NCBI GenBank assembly: GCA_029865445.1
Contig: JAOUGY010000031.1
Span: 1 to 19,494, forward strand
Source of the DNA: Acidimicrobiia bacterium
GTDB lineage: Bacteria > Actinomycetota > Acidimicrobiia > Spongiisociales > ZC4RG35
Direction: 5' to 3'
Length of the DNA stretch: 19,494 nt
In this document: positions 1 through 8,400 of the stretch, one piece after another
Layout of the letters: each line of letters starts with the position of its first letter
Numbering within the stretch: position 1 is the stretch's first letter
Position numbers and translations under genes: made by a program
The notes under the pieces: model-generated
Database searches by the model: none
Seen by the model: only the letters and a program-made list of their open reading frames with translations
What the model was told of the DNA's origin: nothing

Positions 1-14
1 CGCCCGCCGCGTAC

Positions 15-263
15 CGCGGCCCGAGCGCAGCGAGGGCCCCCGAATCTCCCCCCTCCCGGCTCCGCCGCCTCGACGTCTCGCACAAGCGACGCAGGAAGGC
101 TCAGGTCCTAGTACCAAGTACTCGGTACCCAGTACCTCCTCGCGGCCCGAGCGAAGCGAGGGCCCCCGAATCTCCCCCCTCCCGGCTCCGCCGCCTCGAC
201 GTCTCGCACAAGCGACGCAGGAAGGCTCAGGTCCTAGTACCAAGTACTCAGTACCCAGTCCCT
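15..263. repeat. Two tandem copies of a 123-bp intergenic element (period 126 bp)
   Basis: Positions 15-137 and 141-263 are direct repeats that differ at only three aligned positions (28/154, 124/250, 134/260). Each copy begins with a GC-rich block containing ggcccgagcg(c/a)agcgaggg and ends with a GTAC-rich tail (tagtaccaagtactc and following bases). Bases 277-295 add a short gacccgct tandem. No open frame of quality lies here, so 1-315 is non-coding as far as I can see. A related GTAC-rich block recurs at 14772-14804 between argG and argH, which suggests a dispersed intergenic element rather than a unique duplication. Function is unknown. The 14 bases before copy 1 also contain gtacc, so more copies may lie outside the window. 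Confidence 0.9.
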
Positions 264-295
264 AGACCGGCTCGTGGACCCGCTGACCCGCTGAC

Positions 296-316
296 AGCCC
301 GAGCAACGCGAGGGCT
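296..316 (-). terminator. Possible hairpin after the histidine phosphatase gene
   Basis: The bases agccc at 296-300 pair with gggct at 312-316, around an interior gagcaacgcga. The hairpin abuts the stop codon of the minus-strand gene ending at 316. The same cccgagc...gcgaggg core occurs in both upstream repeat copies. There is no T-tract, so a terminator role is only inferred. Confidence 0.35.
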
Positions 317-984
317 CAGCGCGTCACCATGTCGGCATCGAGGTGGGTGACGTCACCGAACCCGACCATCCCGAAGGCCGACCCGTGGGCGATTCTTCGC
401 GTCGTGAGCGTGGCGACGGATGTGTGGGCCGAATCGAACCGATCCCACTCCCACGGGGTGGGATCGACATCGAGCAAGTGGCCCACGGCGACTGCATTCG
501 TGCCGCCATGGGCAACCAGCATCACCGTCACATCCGGAGGTTCGCTCCACAACCCGTCTCCGAGTTGACTGACGCCGAGGCGTTCGAGAGCCGCCTGAAG
601 CCCACGGGTGACCCGCACGTGAAAGTGCCGGAACGACTCACCTCCCGGCATCCCTTCCCACAGATCATCGATGGCGCCGTGGTTGAACGAGGACAGGATC
701 TGTTCCAGTTCCTCGACGGGGCTCCCTTCCCAGTCGGGGGCGGGTCCGATCTCGGCCATCCAGTCGAGGGTCTCGATAACCAGCCCGAGCCGTTTGGCGA
801 CCGGCATCGCCGTTTCCTGGGAGCGGTTGTACGGCGAAACCCAGATGTGATCGACATGTCCCCACCGGCGATCTGCCAGCCGCTCCACCTGAGCGTGGCC
901 CAGGTCGGTGAGGTGGGGGTCGTTGGACACCAGTCCGCCCGGACTCCAGTCGGGCTGACCGTGCCGGACCAAGATGATCCTCAT
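316..984 (-). CDS. Histidine phosphatase superfamily protein (phosphoglycerate mutase-like)
   Basis: The product is 222 aa and cytoplasmic, of the branch-1 histidine phosphatase fold. It opens with the phosphohistidine motif LVRHGQP (catalytic His8), then SPYNRSQETA (Arg54, the phosphate-pocket arginine). An acidic stretch follows (Glu71/Glu78, candidate proton donor), and then VAHGGTN with the second catalytic His159. The family removes phosphate from many small substrates; the specificity of this member cannot be read from sequence. The frame extends upstream to 1044. I chose the ATG at 984 because the RHG motif then lies at residue 7, as is usual, and because the ATG overlaps the TGA of the preceding gene (ATGA), pointing to translational coupling. 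It is the last gene of the run with the lipoprotein and the cis-prenyl transferase, so a phosphorylated lipid or isoprenoid intermediate is a conceivable but unproven substrate. Confidence 0.9.
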   Translation of the reverse strand: MRIILVRHGQPDWSPGGLVSNDPHLTDLGHAQVERLADRRWGHVDHIWVSPYNRSQETAMPVAKRLGLVIETLDWMAEIGPAPDWEGSPVEELEQILSSFNHGAIDDLWEGMPGGESFRHFHVRVTRGLQAALERLGVSQLGDGLWSEPPDVTVMLVAHGGTNAVAVGHLLDVDPTPWEWDRFDSAHTSVATLTTRRIAHGSAFGMVGFGDVTHLDADMVTR

Positions 985-1943
985 GCGCCGCATCCGGAGC
1001 TGATGACGCTGACGAATCCCAAGTCGGGTCCCTGCCAATCCCACACACTCACGGCCGCGCCCTCGTAATAGGCGAGTCCAAGAGCGACCTCATCGGTGCC
1101 ATCACCATCGGCGTCGAAGAAGGCGTCGAACCTGTACACGACGAGGTCCTGAAACGAGTCGTCCGTCTCGGCGACGATCCATTCGGCGAGCACGGCCGTC
1201 TGCACCTCCACGTCGACCACCACCCGCACAAAGGCGATCGAATAGTCGCCCGGAGCTGCGGGGATGAGCGTTCCGGAAGGATCCGACCGCCGTTCGATGA
1301 CGGCGAAGACCTCCTTCACGCCGTCGGAATCGATGTCGGTACGGAAGAGCTGTACGAACTGAGGATCCGGATCGTCGACACCCCGCGAGGCGAGCAAGTC
1401 GACAGCCGCCTGACGGTGTGCGTCGCCGGCCTCGAAGGTCTCGAACGGGTGAGGCGAGGTGTCCCACGGCGCCGACACGGCGAGCGGTCGGGCAGAGAAC
1501 GGGTCGGGAAACCCTTCCCATGGGTCAGGGTCGAGCGAGACACCGGCAACCGGATCTCCGAGTTGACACCCGTCGATCAGCCCGGACCCCTGGACCTCGT
1601 AGCTCTCAGATCCGATCCGGTGGACTCGGAATGGACCGGTGCCGTCTATGGGCAGTTTGTCCTGCGCCTGAACCCAGGTGGACCCGTCCCACCATCCGAG
1701 CGCCCCGAATTGTCCGACCACCACTCCGAATCCCGGCGCCACCGTGGTCGTGGTCTCTTCTGGAGTCGACGTAGTGGTGGCCGGTGGGTCCGGCTCTCCG
1801 GTTGTGGGAGACTGCGATGACGTCGTCACGGTGGATTCGACGCGGGGAGCGGTGGTCGAGGTGTCCTCCGCAGAGCCACCACAAGCGGCGATGGACACCA
1901 CGACACCGAGCACGAGGGCGAGGCGACGATGGTGGTTGGGCAT
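981..1943 (-). CDS. Secreted lipoprotein with FG-GAP-like calcium motifs, function unknown
   Basis: The product is 320 aa. The N-terminus has basic residues, a hydrophobic run and a lipobox ending in SIAAC (lipid-attachment Cys21). Residues 26-70 form a Thr/Ser/Pro-rich linker typical of actinobacterial surface proteins. The folded part holds two acidic loops, DIDSDG (203-208, followed by VKEV) and DADGDG (277-282, followed by TDEV). These match the Ca2+-binding loop pattern of FG-GAP/VCBS-type repeats. Cys126 and Cys318 could form a disulfide. I do not recognise the family as a whole. The ATG at 1943 is preceded by AGGAGG at 4-nt spacing and is preferred over a GTG at 1958 that overlaps the upstream stop. 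The gene lies 11 bp after the cis-prenyl transferase and overlaps the phosphatase by 4 bp, so the three are probably co-transcribed. Confidence 0.85.
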   Translation of the reverse strand: MPNHHRRLALVLGVVVSIAACGGSAEDTSTTAPRVESTVTTSSQSPTTGEPDPPATTTSTPEETTTTVAPGFGVVVGQFGALGWWDGSTWVQAQDKLPIDGTGPFRVHRIGSESYEVQGSGLIDGCQLGDPVAGVSLDPDPWEGFPDPFSARPLAVSAPWDTSPHPFETFEAGDAHRQAAVDLLASRGVDDPDPQFVQLFRTDIDSDGVKEVFAVIERRSDPSGTLIPAAPGDYSIAFVRVVVDVEVQTAVLAEWIVAETDDSFQDLVVYRFDAFFDADGDGTDEVALGLAYYEGAAVSVWDWQGPDLGFVSVISSGCGA

Positions 1944-1954
1944 GGGGCCTCCTA

Positions 1955-2728
1955 TCACTTGCCGAAGCGGCGTTCACGTCGCGTGTAGTCGCGGAGCGCA
2001 CGCAGGAAGTCGACCCGGCGGAAGGCAGGCCAGAAGACGTCGACGAACGCAAACTCGGCATACGCCGATTGCCACAGCAAGAATCCGGACAGCCGCGATT
2101 CGCCGCTCGTCCTGATGAGGAGATCGGGATCGGGGAGATCCGCCGAGTAGAGGTGGCGGCCTATCGCCTCGGCGTCGATCCTCGCAACCAGGTCGCCGGC
2201 GGCGACACCTTCGCGGACGAGTCCTGCGACGAGGTCACGCACGGCGTCGACGATCTCCTGGCGTCCGCCGTATCCCATGGCGATGGTGAGCCGGCGCGAA
2301 CCTTCCCGGCTCCGCTCGGCCGCGGCCTTGGCAGCGGCCACCACGGCGTCCGGCAACAGATCAAGGCTCCCGACGAAGCGGAGGGCCATGTCGTGACGAG
2401 AACACTGCTCCGGTAGACGCTCGAACAACTCGATGAGGACGTTGAAATACGGGTCGAGTTCCTCCGCCGGACGATCGAGGTTCTCGCGTGAGAGCACCCA
2501 GCCGGTGATCGCGGGAATGCCCAACTCCTCGGCCCATCCGATGAATTCCTGGAAACGACCCATGCCGGCTCGATACGAGTCGGTGTAGGAGGGGAGACCT
2601 TCGGACCGTGCGTAGCGCCTGTGGCCGTCCAGGATGATCCCGATGTGGTGTGGGAACCTGGACTTGTCGAGCGAGGCCAGCAACCGGTCCTCGTAGAGCT
2701 TGTACAGGATGTTCGATGCCGACGTCAC
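1955..2728 (-). CDS. uppS: Short-chain cis-prenyl diphosphate synthase (UppS/Rv1086-like)
   Basis: The 257-aa enzyme adds isopentenyl diphosphate in cis to an allylic diphosphate, feeding polyprenyl-phosphate carrier synthesis for the cell wall. Recognisable landmarks are IILDGHRRYAR (catalytic Asp34), LSRENL (79-84, the SxEN motif), AMGYGGRQEIVDAVR (150-164) and RTSGESRLSGFLLWQSAYAE (206-225, diphosphate-binding Arg and Glu). The N-terminal LYKLYEDRL and the C-terminal RRFGK strongly resemble mycobacterial Rv1086, a short-chain Z-farnesyl diphosphate synthase, rather than E. coli-type UppS; that assignment is from memory of the family. An oddity is that the near-invariant DGNRRW is DGHRRY here (Asn to His36, Trp to Tyr39). 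The GTG start at 2728 has GGGAGG 3 nt upstream. It heads the uppS-lipoprotein-phosphatase run; 56 bp separate it from the AtuA-family gene. Confidence 0.93.
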   Translation of the reverse strand: MTSASNILYKLYEDRLLASLDKSRFPHHIGIILDGHRRYARSEGLPSYTDSYRAGMGRFQEFIGWAEELGIPAITGWVLSRENLDRPAEELDPYFNVLIELFERLPEQCSRHDMALRFVGSLDLLPDAVVAAAKAAAERSREGSRRLTIAMGYGGRQEIVDAVRDLVAGLVREGVAAGDLVARIDAEAIGRHLYSADLPDPDLLIRTSGESRLSGFLLWQSAYAEFAFVDVFWPAFRRVDFLRALRDYTRRERRFGK

Positions 2729-2751
2729 CGGCCTCCCCTCTGGGTGATATC

Positions 2752-2757
2752 AGCATA
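2752..2757 (-). promoter_or_regulatory. Possible -10 box of the uppS operon
   Basis: On the minus strand TATGCT (TANNNT form) lies 23 nt before the GTG of uppS, leaving room for a short leader that carries the GGGAGG ribosome site. No good -35 is visible. It would let uppS be transcribed apart from the AtuA-family gene. Confidence 0.3.
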
Positions 2758-2784
2758 AACCGGGGCGGTTCTATCGCTTCTGTG

Positions 2785-4551
2785 TCAGAGAACCCCACCG
2801 ATCGGAAGCAGAACCTCTGGTACGTCGACGTGGCGCGACCGAAGCCACTCTCCCAATGACTTCGCCTGCGGGTCCGACCGGACCGACGACGACACCCCTT
2901 CCCCGAGCAGTCGGTGAATCACGAAGTTCACTGACAACAGGTTCGGGAACACGAACCTCTCGACCTGAAGACCGGCCAGTTCCGGCAAGAGCTCTGCGAG
3001 CCGGTCGGCGGACAGGGCGTGATACAGCCACCGGAACGCGGCGTCGTCCCGTACCCAGACGCCGATGTTGGCGTTGCCACCCTTGTCGCCGGATCGCGCT
3101 CCGGCCACCAGGCCGAGCGGGACGCGACGCGTCGCGCCACCCGGGGGGTCGCCGACGATGGGCTCGACGGTGGCCTCTTCGTACGGGGGCACCGGCGACG
3201 CCGGAATGACGACCGCGGACGTGCCCACGGTCACCCGGTGGGGGACCTCGGAGGCAGGGACCAGCGTCGGCCAGTAGACCGCGTAGGGCGTGGCGTCGCC
3301 GGGCGGGGCGGTGAGGTGGAAGCCTGGGTAATTGGCGAGCGCGAGTTCCACCGCCGCACCGGAGAAGCGCCGACCCACCTTCACCGGATCAGGGTCCTTC
3401 ACGGTCACCCGAAGATGAGCCGACGCCTCCGAGTTGGTGTCGGCGTCGTCCCGATCGGTGCGGACCAGTTCGACGTGGGCCTCTGAGAAGCGATCTCTTC
3501 CACCAACAGCGTCCCACAATGCGTCGGACGCCAGAGCCGCCTTCTCCTCGATGTCGAGTCCGGTGAGCACGAACGTCACGCTGTTCCGAAACCCACCGAG
3601 GTAGTTGAGTGCCACCTTGGTGCTGGCTGGTCCCGGTTCGCCGCGCACTCCGGACACGCCGACCCGGTCGGGGCCCATCTGTTCGAGATCGATCGTGTCG
3701 AACCTGGCCGTCACATCCGGATTGGCGTATCGAGGACCCCCGATCTCGTAGAGGAGCTGTGCGGTGACCGTCCCCACCGACACTTCGCCGCCGGTGCCGG
3801 GGTGTTTGGTGACGACAAAAGAGCCGTCGCGGTGCATCTCGACCAGAGGGAATCCGGGGTGACCGAGCCCGGATATCTCTCGGAAGAAGCTGTAGTTGCC
3901 ACCCGTCGCCTGGGTGCCGCATTCGATGATGTGCCCCGCGACGAGGGCGCCGGCCAGTTCGTCGAACTGGTCCCACTCCCACCCGAAATGCCAGGCGGCG
4001 GGTCCGATGACGAGCGCGGCATCGGTGATTCGACCTGTGACCACCACGTCGGCTCCGAGCTCGAGAGCAGCGGCCACACCTCGACCACCCAGGTAGGCGT
4101 TGGCGGTGACCGGAGTCACGCCCCGGCCGACGAGGCTCTCCCCGGTGTCGACGTTCCGGAGCTCGTGGCCATCGGCCTGGAGTCGTGGGAGGTCGGCGAC
4201 GATGTCGTCGCCATCGACCCTTCCCACCGTCGCTTCGAGACCGAGCGAGGCGATCAGCTCCTCGAGCCTCCGGGCGAGTCCCGCCGGGTTCAGCCCGCCC
4301 GCGTTGGCGACGACTTTGATACCGCGGTCGAGACACATCCCCAGCACCTCCTCCATCTGGGTGAGAAAGGTGCGGGCGTATCCGGCGTCGGGGTCCTTGG
4401 TTCGGGACCGCCACAGCAGGGCCATCGTCAGTTCGGCGAGGTAGTCGCCGGTGAGGACGTCGATTGGGCCGCCCTCCGTCATCTCGCGAGCAGCCGACAA
4501 CCGATCACCGTAGAAGCCGGAGCAGTTGGCGATCCGGAGAACGTCGGGCAC
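2785..4551 (-). CDS. Acyclic terpene utilisation AtuA-family protein (DUF1446)
   Basis: The 588-aa protein matches the AtuA/DUF1446 family from the start: RIANCSGFYGDRLSAAREM, then DVLTGDYLAELTMALL (31-46). The family's C-terminal ferredoxin-like domain begins near residue 471, with the strongly conserved GARSGDKGGNANIGVW (about 484-499). In Pseudomonas the atu cluster degrades citronellol and geraniol-type terpenes, but the biochemical role of AtuA itself is unclear. Many actinobacterial homologues sit outside any atu cluster, so terpene catabolism is only an inference. The acyl-CoA carboxylase partners (AtuC/AtuF) are absent from this window. The start is GTG at 4551: the motif begins at once, and a TAAGGT -10 box lies 6 nt upstream, suggesting a leaderless message. 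A perfect palindrome abuts that box, so repression by a TetR-type regulator is likely. It may be the first gene of a run that continues through uppS. Confidence 0.88.
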   Translation of the reverse strand: MPDVLRIANCSGFYGDRLSAAREMTEGGPIDVLTGDYLAELTMALLWRSRTKDPDAGYARTFLTQMEEVLGMCLDRGIKVVANAGGLNPAGLARRLEELIASLGLEATVGRVDGDDIVADLPRLQADGHELRNVDTGESLVGRGVTPVTANAYLGGRGVAAALELGADVVVTGRITDAALVIGPAAWHFGWEWDQFDELAGALVAGHIIECGTQATGGNYSFFREISGLGHPGFPLVEMHRDGSFVVTKHPGTGGEVSVGTVTAQLLYEIGGPRYANPDVTARFDTIDLEQMGPDRVGVSGVRGEPGPASTKVALNYLGGFRNSVTFVLTGLDIEEKAALASDALWDAVGGRDRFSEAHVELVRTDRDDADTNSEASAHLRVTVKDPDPVKVGRRFSGAAVELALANYPGFHLTAPPGDATPYAVYWPTLVPASEVPHRVTVGTSAVVIPASPVPPYEEATVEPIVGDPPGGATRRVPLGLVAGARSGDKGGNANIGVWVRDDAAFRWLYHALSADRLAELLPELAGLQVERFVFPNLLSVNFVIHRLLGEGVSSSVRSDPQAKSLGEWLRSRHVDVPEVLLPIGGVL

Positions 4552-4557
4552 GGTCCC

Positions 4558-4586
4558 ACCTTACCGAGCGATCGCTCGGTCGGGTC
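4558..4586 (-). promoter_or_regulatory. Promoter of the AtuA-family gene
   Basis: On the minus strand a TAAGGT -10 (complement of 4558-4563) lies 6 nt before the GTG at 4551. A weak -35 TGACCC or GACCCG (around 4581-4587) is 17-18 nt upstream. The spacer is filled by the 18-bp palindrome. The geometry implies a leaderless transcript. Confidence 0.5.
4563..4580. promoter_or_regulatory. Perfect 18-bp palindromic operator (TetR-type candidate)
   Basis: ACCGAGCGATCGCTCGGT is a perfect 18-bp inverted repeat in the 77-bp divergent region between the AtuA-family gene and the hemolysin III gene. It occupies the -35/-10 spacer of the leftward promoter and ends 34 bp before the rightward -10. Size and symmetry suit a TetR-family dimer. 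AtuR, which represses atu genes in Pseudomonas, is of that family. No regulator gene is encoded in this window. Confidence 0.65.
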
Positions 4587-4614
4587 ACCCCCGTGCACAA
4601 CGGGGGATTCGGCC

Positions 4615-4620
4615 TACAGT
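4615..4620 (+). promoter_or_regulatory. -10 box of the hemolysin III gene
   Basis: TACAGT lies 8 nt before the ATG at 4629, the same spacing seen at 12375-12380 for the antiporter. It suggests a leaderless transcript and favours that ATG over the ones at 4638 and 4653. The -35 is poor. Confidence 0.45.
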
Positions 4621-4628
4621 GCCTCAGG

Positions 4629-5291
4629 ATGGAACGAATGAGGTTGGGCCGGATGGAGAATCCGGTACGGGGGTTTCTTCACGGCAGCGCCGCGATCGCA
4701 TCGATCGGCGGGCTCATCGTGCTGCTGGCATCGAACCCGGGAAGCCTCGGGCTCGGGATCTCGCTCGGGGTCTACGGCGGGAGCCTCATTCTGTTGTACT
4801 CCGCCTCCAGCCTGTATCACTCCATCCCGTGGGGTCCGCGATGGAAACAGCGCATGCGCCGGCTCGACCATGCCGCCATCTTTGCCGTTGTGGCGGGTAC
4901 CTTCACACCGTTTGCGATGGTGTCGTTGGAAGGTCCCTGGAGGACATGGTGTCTGGTTGCCCTCTGGAGCGCAGCCGTGGTTGGCGTCGTCATCAAACTG
5001 ATCGAAAGACGGGTGCGACTCGGTGTGTCTGTGACAATCCAGTCCCTCATGGGGTGGGGCGCCATCATTCCCATGAGCCAGATCGGAGCCCGGCTCGGTC
5101 TGGACACCGTAATGCTCATCGCGGTCGGCGGCGTGCTCTACACGGTGGGGATGGTCTTCTTCCTGACCAAGCGACCACGGCTCTTCCCCCGTGTGTTTTC
5201 CGCGCACGAGTTGTTCCACCTGATGGTGGTGGCCGCCAGCAGCGTGCACTTCTACGCCATCCTGACGCGAGTCTTGCCGGCCGCCATTTGA
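4629..5291 (+). CDS. Hemolysin III / PAQR-family seven-helix membrane protein
   Basis: The 220-aa product has about seven hydrophobic helices and the family's zinc-site residues: SASSLYHS (His64), RRLDHAAIF (Asp80, His81) and HELFH (His193, His197), with a further SSVHF (His207). The family (YqfA/HlyIII, related to eukaryotic adiponectin/progestin receptors) comprises inner-membrane proteins. Some were reported as hemolysins, but a hydrolase-like metal site is the better-supported feature; the native role is uncertain. Length is normal. The ATG at 4629 is chosen because a TACAGT box lies 8 nt upstream. ATGs at 4638 (AGGA 8 nt before) and 4653 (GAGG 9 nt before) are possible alternatives. It stands alone on the plus strand, 152 bp before the DivIVA-domain gene and divergent from the AtuA-family gene, and may respond to the shared operator. 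Confidence 0.9.
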   Translation: MERMRLGRMENPVRGFLHGSAAIASIGGLIVLLASNPGSLGLGISLGVYGGSLILLYSASSLYHSIPWGPRWKQRMRRLDHAAIFAVVAGTFTPFAMVSLEGPWRTWCLVALWSAAVVGVVIKLIERRVRLGVSVTIQSLMGWGAIIPMSQIGARLGLDTVMLIAVGGVLYTVGMVFFLTKRPRLFPRVFSAHELFHLMVVAASSVHFYAILTRVLPAAI

Positions 5292-5354
5292 GCGAGTACC
5301 AAGGACAGGGCGGATAGTTGTCCCGCGGCCGGGCCGGGAGGAGTCTTGGCCAGT

Positions 5355-5383
5355 TAGGCTGGGCCGGCGTGGCCGAGGCCACG
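5355..5383 (+). promoter_or_regulatory. Possible promoter and inverted repeat upstream of the coiled-coil gene
   Basis: TAGGCT (5355-5360) has the TANNNT -10 form and is followed after 8 nt by an in-frame GTG at 5369. The arms cgtggcc and ggccacg (5368-5374, 5377-5383) form an inverted repeat at the predicted start of transcription. Either translation starts leaderless at 5369, adding 25 residues, or there is a 75-nt leader before the ATG at 5444. No -35 was found. Confidence 0.3.
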
Positions 5384-5443
5384 GGGGCACGGGAGGTATC
5401 TCTCAAGCCCCGTACATCCGACGCCGACACATGGCTTGTGACT

Positions 5444-8400
5444 ATGCCTGCTTCGCCCATCTCGTCATCTGACGACATCACCTTCTCGACGGCGCGGCGC
5501 GGCTACGACAAAGATGAAGTCGAGTCGTACCTCCAGAAGGTCAAGGAAACCATCCACAATCTCGAGGAAGCCCAGAAGGCTCTCGGCTCGACCGACATGT
5601 CCGGCGACCCCGCCCAAGTCGAAGAGTTGACCCAGGACAAGGATCGACTCGAACTGGAGAACATGTCCCTCCGATCGGAGATGGACACCCTCCGCACCGA
5701 TCTCGAAGACGCCCGCGTCGAGCTCGCCAGGGCGTCCGCCAGCCACGAGGCGGCGCTCCAAGAGGAGCGCTCCAAGAGCCGGGAGGCCCCTCCCGCACGG
5801 GCCGTGGCCGCTCCGACGGACTCGGACCCCGGGATCACGACCGTGCTCGAAACCAAAGACCGCATTCTCGATCGCGCCCGCGACCGGGCCCGGAGGATCG
5901 AAGACGAAGCGCGAGAGAAGGCGCGCCGAATCATTGCCGAGGCCGAAACGACCAGTGTCACCGGTGTCGCCGACATAGGAGGAGACCCCGCCCATGAGCT
6001 GGCGATGGCCCGCGCCGAGGCTGCTGCCATCGTGTCCCGCGCCGAGCAGCGAGCCGCCGACGTGCTCGCCGACGCCGAAAAGAACCGGACCGAAGGCATC
6101 CGGTCGGGCACCGACCCCCTCGATGAGCTCTCGGGGGCCATCATCACTGCCGCAGAGGCGAAGGCCGAATCGGTGCTGGCCTCTGCCGAAGCCCGGGCCG
6201 CCGATATCGCCAACGACGCTGCCAGGTCCCGAGCCGAAGCCGCCAACATGGCGGCCAACGCGCGGAGCGAACTCGCAGCAGCCCGCAAGGAAGCCGCCGA
6301 CCTCAAACTCGAGGCAGCTGAACTCCAGCGCCTGGCTCGCGCCGCCGACCAGTCGGCCCGCGAGCAGGCACAGGCCGTTGTGTCCGAGGCAGAGGCACGT
6401 TCCGACCAACTGACGAAGTCCGCAGAGGCCTACTCCGCCCGAATTCGGTCGGAGGCCGAGACCGCCGCCAGCCGCATGAAGTCGATCGCCGGCGACGAGG
6501 CCGCCAAGATCCGCCGCCAGGCGGAAAAGGACATCGCCACCACCCGCGCCGAAGCCGATCGGATGAAACAGGAAGCCGATGCTGCCCGCGCCGAGGCGAG
6601 TCAGATGCTCGCCGAAGCCCGCGGCCAGGCCGACGCCATCACCCGCGAAGCCGAGGAACTCGTCGCCCGACTCAAGTCCGATGCGGACGCCGAAGCAGCG
6701 GACATCAAAGCTGCGGCGAGCATCGCTGCCACCACGATCCGTGATCAGGCCGACAAGGACGCAGCGGCCGCCTCCGACAGGGCCGACAAGGCCCTCGTCG
6801 AGGCCAACGAACGACTCGCCAAGGCACGTCGCGCCGAGGAACTGGCCAATTCCGCGCTCGTAAACGCAGAATCCAAGGCCGGCGGAATCGTCGCGGCGGC
6901 CGAAGAGAAGGCGGAGCACATTCGCGCCGACCTGGGCGAGGAAGTGGAACGGCACAACCAGGAGCACGCAGCTCGCACAGCAGCCGTTGTCGAAGCGGAA
7001 CAAGCGATCGCAGCGCTCAAGGCGTCAACGGACCAGGCACACGCCGAAGCCACCGCCATCCTGGAGCAGGCCCGGGATCGGGTCGCCGCCATCGAGGCCC
7101 AGGCCGCCACGCAACTCGCCCAGGCCGAGACCCAGGCCCGGGAGATCGTCGCCGGAGCGGAGTCCGAAGCGGAAGCCGCCCGAGCCCAGATCGACAAGGA
7201 ATGGGCCGACGCTCGCTCGAAGATGGACACACGCTTCGCCGAACGCATGGCCGATGCCGAAGCACAGGCTGCAGGAGCCGTCGCCGAAGCCAACAAGCGG
7301 GCCGAACTCATCGTCGGGGAAGCCGAGAAGACCCTCGAGGAGGCACGGTCCCAAGCAGTGCTCGTGCGCCGGAGCGCCGGGGAGGAAGCCGCCGAGGTCA
7401 AGGCCGCTGCGGTTGGCGAAGCCGAGATGGCACGGACCGACGCTCGCCGCGAGCTCGAGGAGGCCGAGGCCGACCGGAGAACCGCCAAGGCGGACCGGGC
7501 CGATGCCGCCGCCGTCCTGGACAACGCCAAGTCGGAGGCCGAGCGCATCCTCACCACCGCTCACAGCCAAGCCGAATCCACCCAGAAGACGACCGCCGAG
7601 GAGCTGTCGCGCCTGGCACAGACGCGGGGCGAAGTCGACGAGGCGAAAGCCGACGTCGACGAGAAGCGGCGCGAGGCCGACGCACTGTTCGCTCAGGCGG
7701 AGGAAGCGCGCAAGGCCGCCGACGAGATGTTGAAGTCGGCTCAGCACGAAGCCGCCACCACGCTCGAAGAGGCGCGCCGACACGTCACCGACGAACAGGC
7801 AGCCCTGGCCGAACGCCGGCGCGACGTCGCCGGCGAGCGCGACAGTCTCGAGAAGTGGCGCTTCCAGCTCGAATCGCTGCGTGGCCAGTTGGACAAGGAA
7901 CGAACATCCCTCGAGTCCTCCCGTACCGAGGTCGAACAGGAGCGGGCGAAACTCGCCGGTCAGCGTTCGCAGATCGAGAACGGTCGGCGCAAGGTTCAGG
8001 AAGCCGCTGCCGACCTGCTCGACAAGGCCCGGACCGAGGCCGACGCCATTCTGGAACGGGCGTGGACCGAGGCGAGGCAGATCGTCAGGGGTGCCGGCGA
8101 CCAGGCGACGCTGGGGGTTGCCGACGTACCTGCACCCAAGGTCGACACCTCCGAAGCCGACCGGCTGATGCGTGAGGCGGCAACCGCCAAGGCAGAGGCC
8201 GAAGCCCAGTTGACCAGGGCACGCGAGCAGCAGGCTCAGGTGGAGCAGGCCACGGCCGAGCTGAATGCCGACCGGGCGAGTATCGAAGCGGCTCGCTCCC
8301 GCCTGGACGAGGACCGGCTGAGCTTGGAGGCCGACAAGGCCGCCTTTGAGGCTCGCACACCGGTAGATGCCGCGCCGGTGACAGCCATCATGTTCGAAGA

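Noticed and set aside
15..263. CRISPR array
   Set aside because: There are only two long (123-bp) units with a 3-bp gap and no spacers.
343..1068. Plus-strand 241-aa frame over the phosphatase gene
   Set aside because: It is antisense to a gene with complete catalytic motifs; no domain of its own.
2763..2797. Possible hairpin between the AtuA-family gene and uppS (ggttct with agaacc)
   Set aside because: It is a six-base stem with a long loop and no T-run; too weak to call a terminator.
5465..7783. Long minus-strand open frames (about 512, 270 and 252 aa) opposite the coiled-coil gene
   Set aside because: They are antisense to a gene with strong GC-third-position bias and repetitive Ala/Glu codons, and they read as low-complexity Gly/Leu or Ser/Ala strings without motifs.
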